A stretch of DNA of 64,000 nucleotides from Onchocerca volvulus (taxonomy: Eukaryota; Nematoda; Chromadorea; Rhabditida; Onchocercidae). Location: positions 17,320,581-17,384,580 of the forward strand of contig HG738137.1 in the NCBI GenBank assembly GCA_000499405.2, given 5' to 3'. This document shows, in pieces, positions 63,651 through 64,000 of this stretch (its first letter is position 1; each line of letters starts with the position of its first letter). The notes beneath the pieces are model-generated. The model was given only the letters and a program-made list of their open reading frames with translations, was not told the DNA's origin and did no database searches. The position numbers and the translations under genes are program-made.

Positions 63651-64000
63651 TTTTACATGTGACTTCCGGAAAATTGCAGTGGAACAAATTCTCATTTGTG
63701 TGATTTATAGCATTATTAATTCGTGCAAAAAATTAAAAGATTTAAGAAGTTGAAAATTCATTTTTTATTTGCAATTTTTTCTTTTTTTTTCGTTAAATTT
63801 GTAATTTTTTCTTTTTATTTTTTAAAGAACGAGAAAATTCGTCTTCATATCTTTCATATCATCATCTTCAATATACTTTTATAAATTTTAATATCAATAA
63901 TGGCAAATAAAACATTTGACAACACAGCAATAATTTTATAATGAGAAAGTGAAAGAAGTGAGCAAAATTGAAAATAATTATTTCACTCAATGCGAATATT
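63651..64000. other. Right edge, upstream of the last gene
   Basis: A+T-rich DNA that should hold the promoter of the minus-strand gene starting at 63650. No coding exon is seen up to the window edge. Confidence 0.5.

Noticed and set aside
1..64000. tRNA, rRNA and CRISPR arrays
   Set aside because: Looked for tRNA B-box-like GGTTCGA motifs and regularly spaced repeats with spacers; none seen that fit.

Overview
The window looks like nuclear DNA of a nematode. It is strongly A+T-rich. The genes are cut into many small exons by short GT-AG introns with TTTTCAG/TTTCAG-type 3' splice sites. Several start codons lie a few bases behind an isolated splice-acceptor-like site, as expected if a spliced leader is trans-spliced on, and same-strand genes are closely packed. 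The low gene density and A+T content suggest a filarial-type (spirurid) worm; that is inference from composition and gene style, with no database search. Exon joins below were worked out by hand from reading frame, splice-site phase and remembered family sequence, so single boundaries may be off.

Layout, left to right: a stomatin-family gene on the minus strand (554-4384); about 14 kb with no convincing gene (4.4-18.7 kb) but with an LTR-like island near 13 kb and several small repeats; the nuclear cap-binding subunit CBP80/NCBP1 on the plus strand (18697-26036, 21 exons); mitochondrial 3-hydroxyacyl-CoA dehydrogenase on the minus strand (26837-28834); a 3.4-kb spacer; a HERC3/HERC4-type RCC1-HECT ubiquitin ligase on the plus strand (32215-39500); then four minus-strand genes in a row: TSEN54 (tRNA splicing endonuclease), MZT1 (gamma-tubulin complex factor), SGF29 (SAGA chromatin reader) and a long TAF1B/Rrn7 homologue (RNA polymerase I factor), spanning 55660 down to 41019. 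Right of these are a dispersed-repeat cluster (57.2-57.6 kb), an unrecognised arginine-rich gene (plus), a two-PDZ protein (plus), an orphan reading frame (plus) and an unrecognised minus-strand gene with two possible 3' ends (61830-63650).

No novel defence, mobile or biosynthetic system is visible. The genes are mostly conserved housekeeping functions in RNA processing, transcription, ubiquitination and fatty-acid oxidation. The four-gene minus-strand run is a candidate operon. The main points worth a second look are two unrecognised multi-exon genes, a GC-AG intron and a duplicated 3' splice region with a decoy acceptor in the CBP80 gene, two intronic perfect-stem hairpins, a dispersed repeat family with copies 55 kb apart, and the large C-terminal extension of the TAF1B protein.
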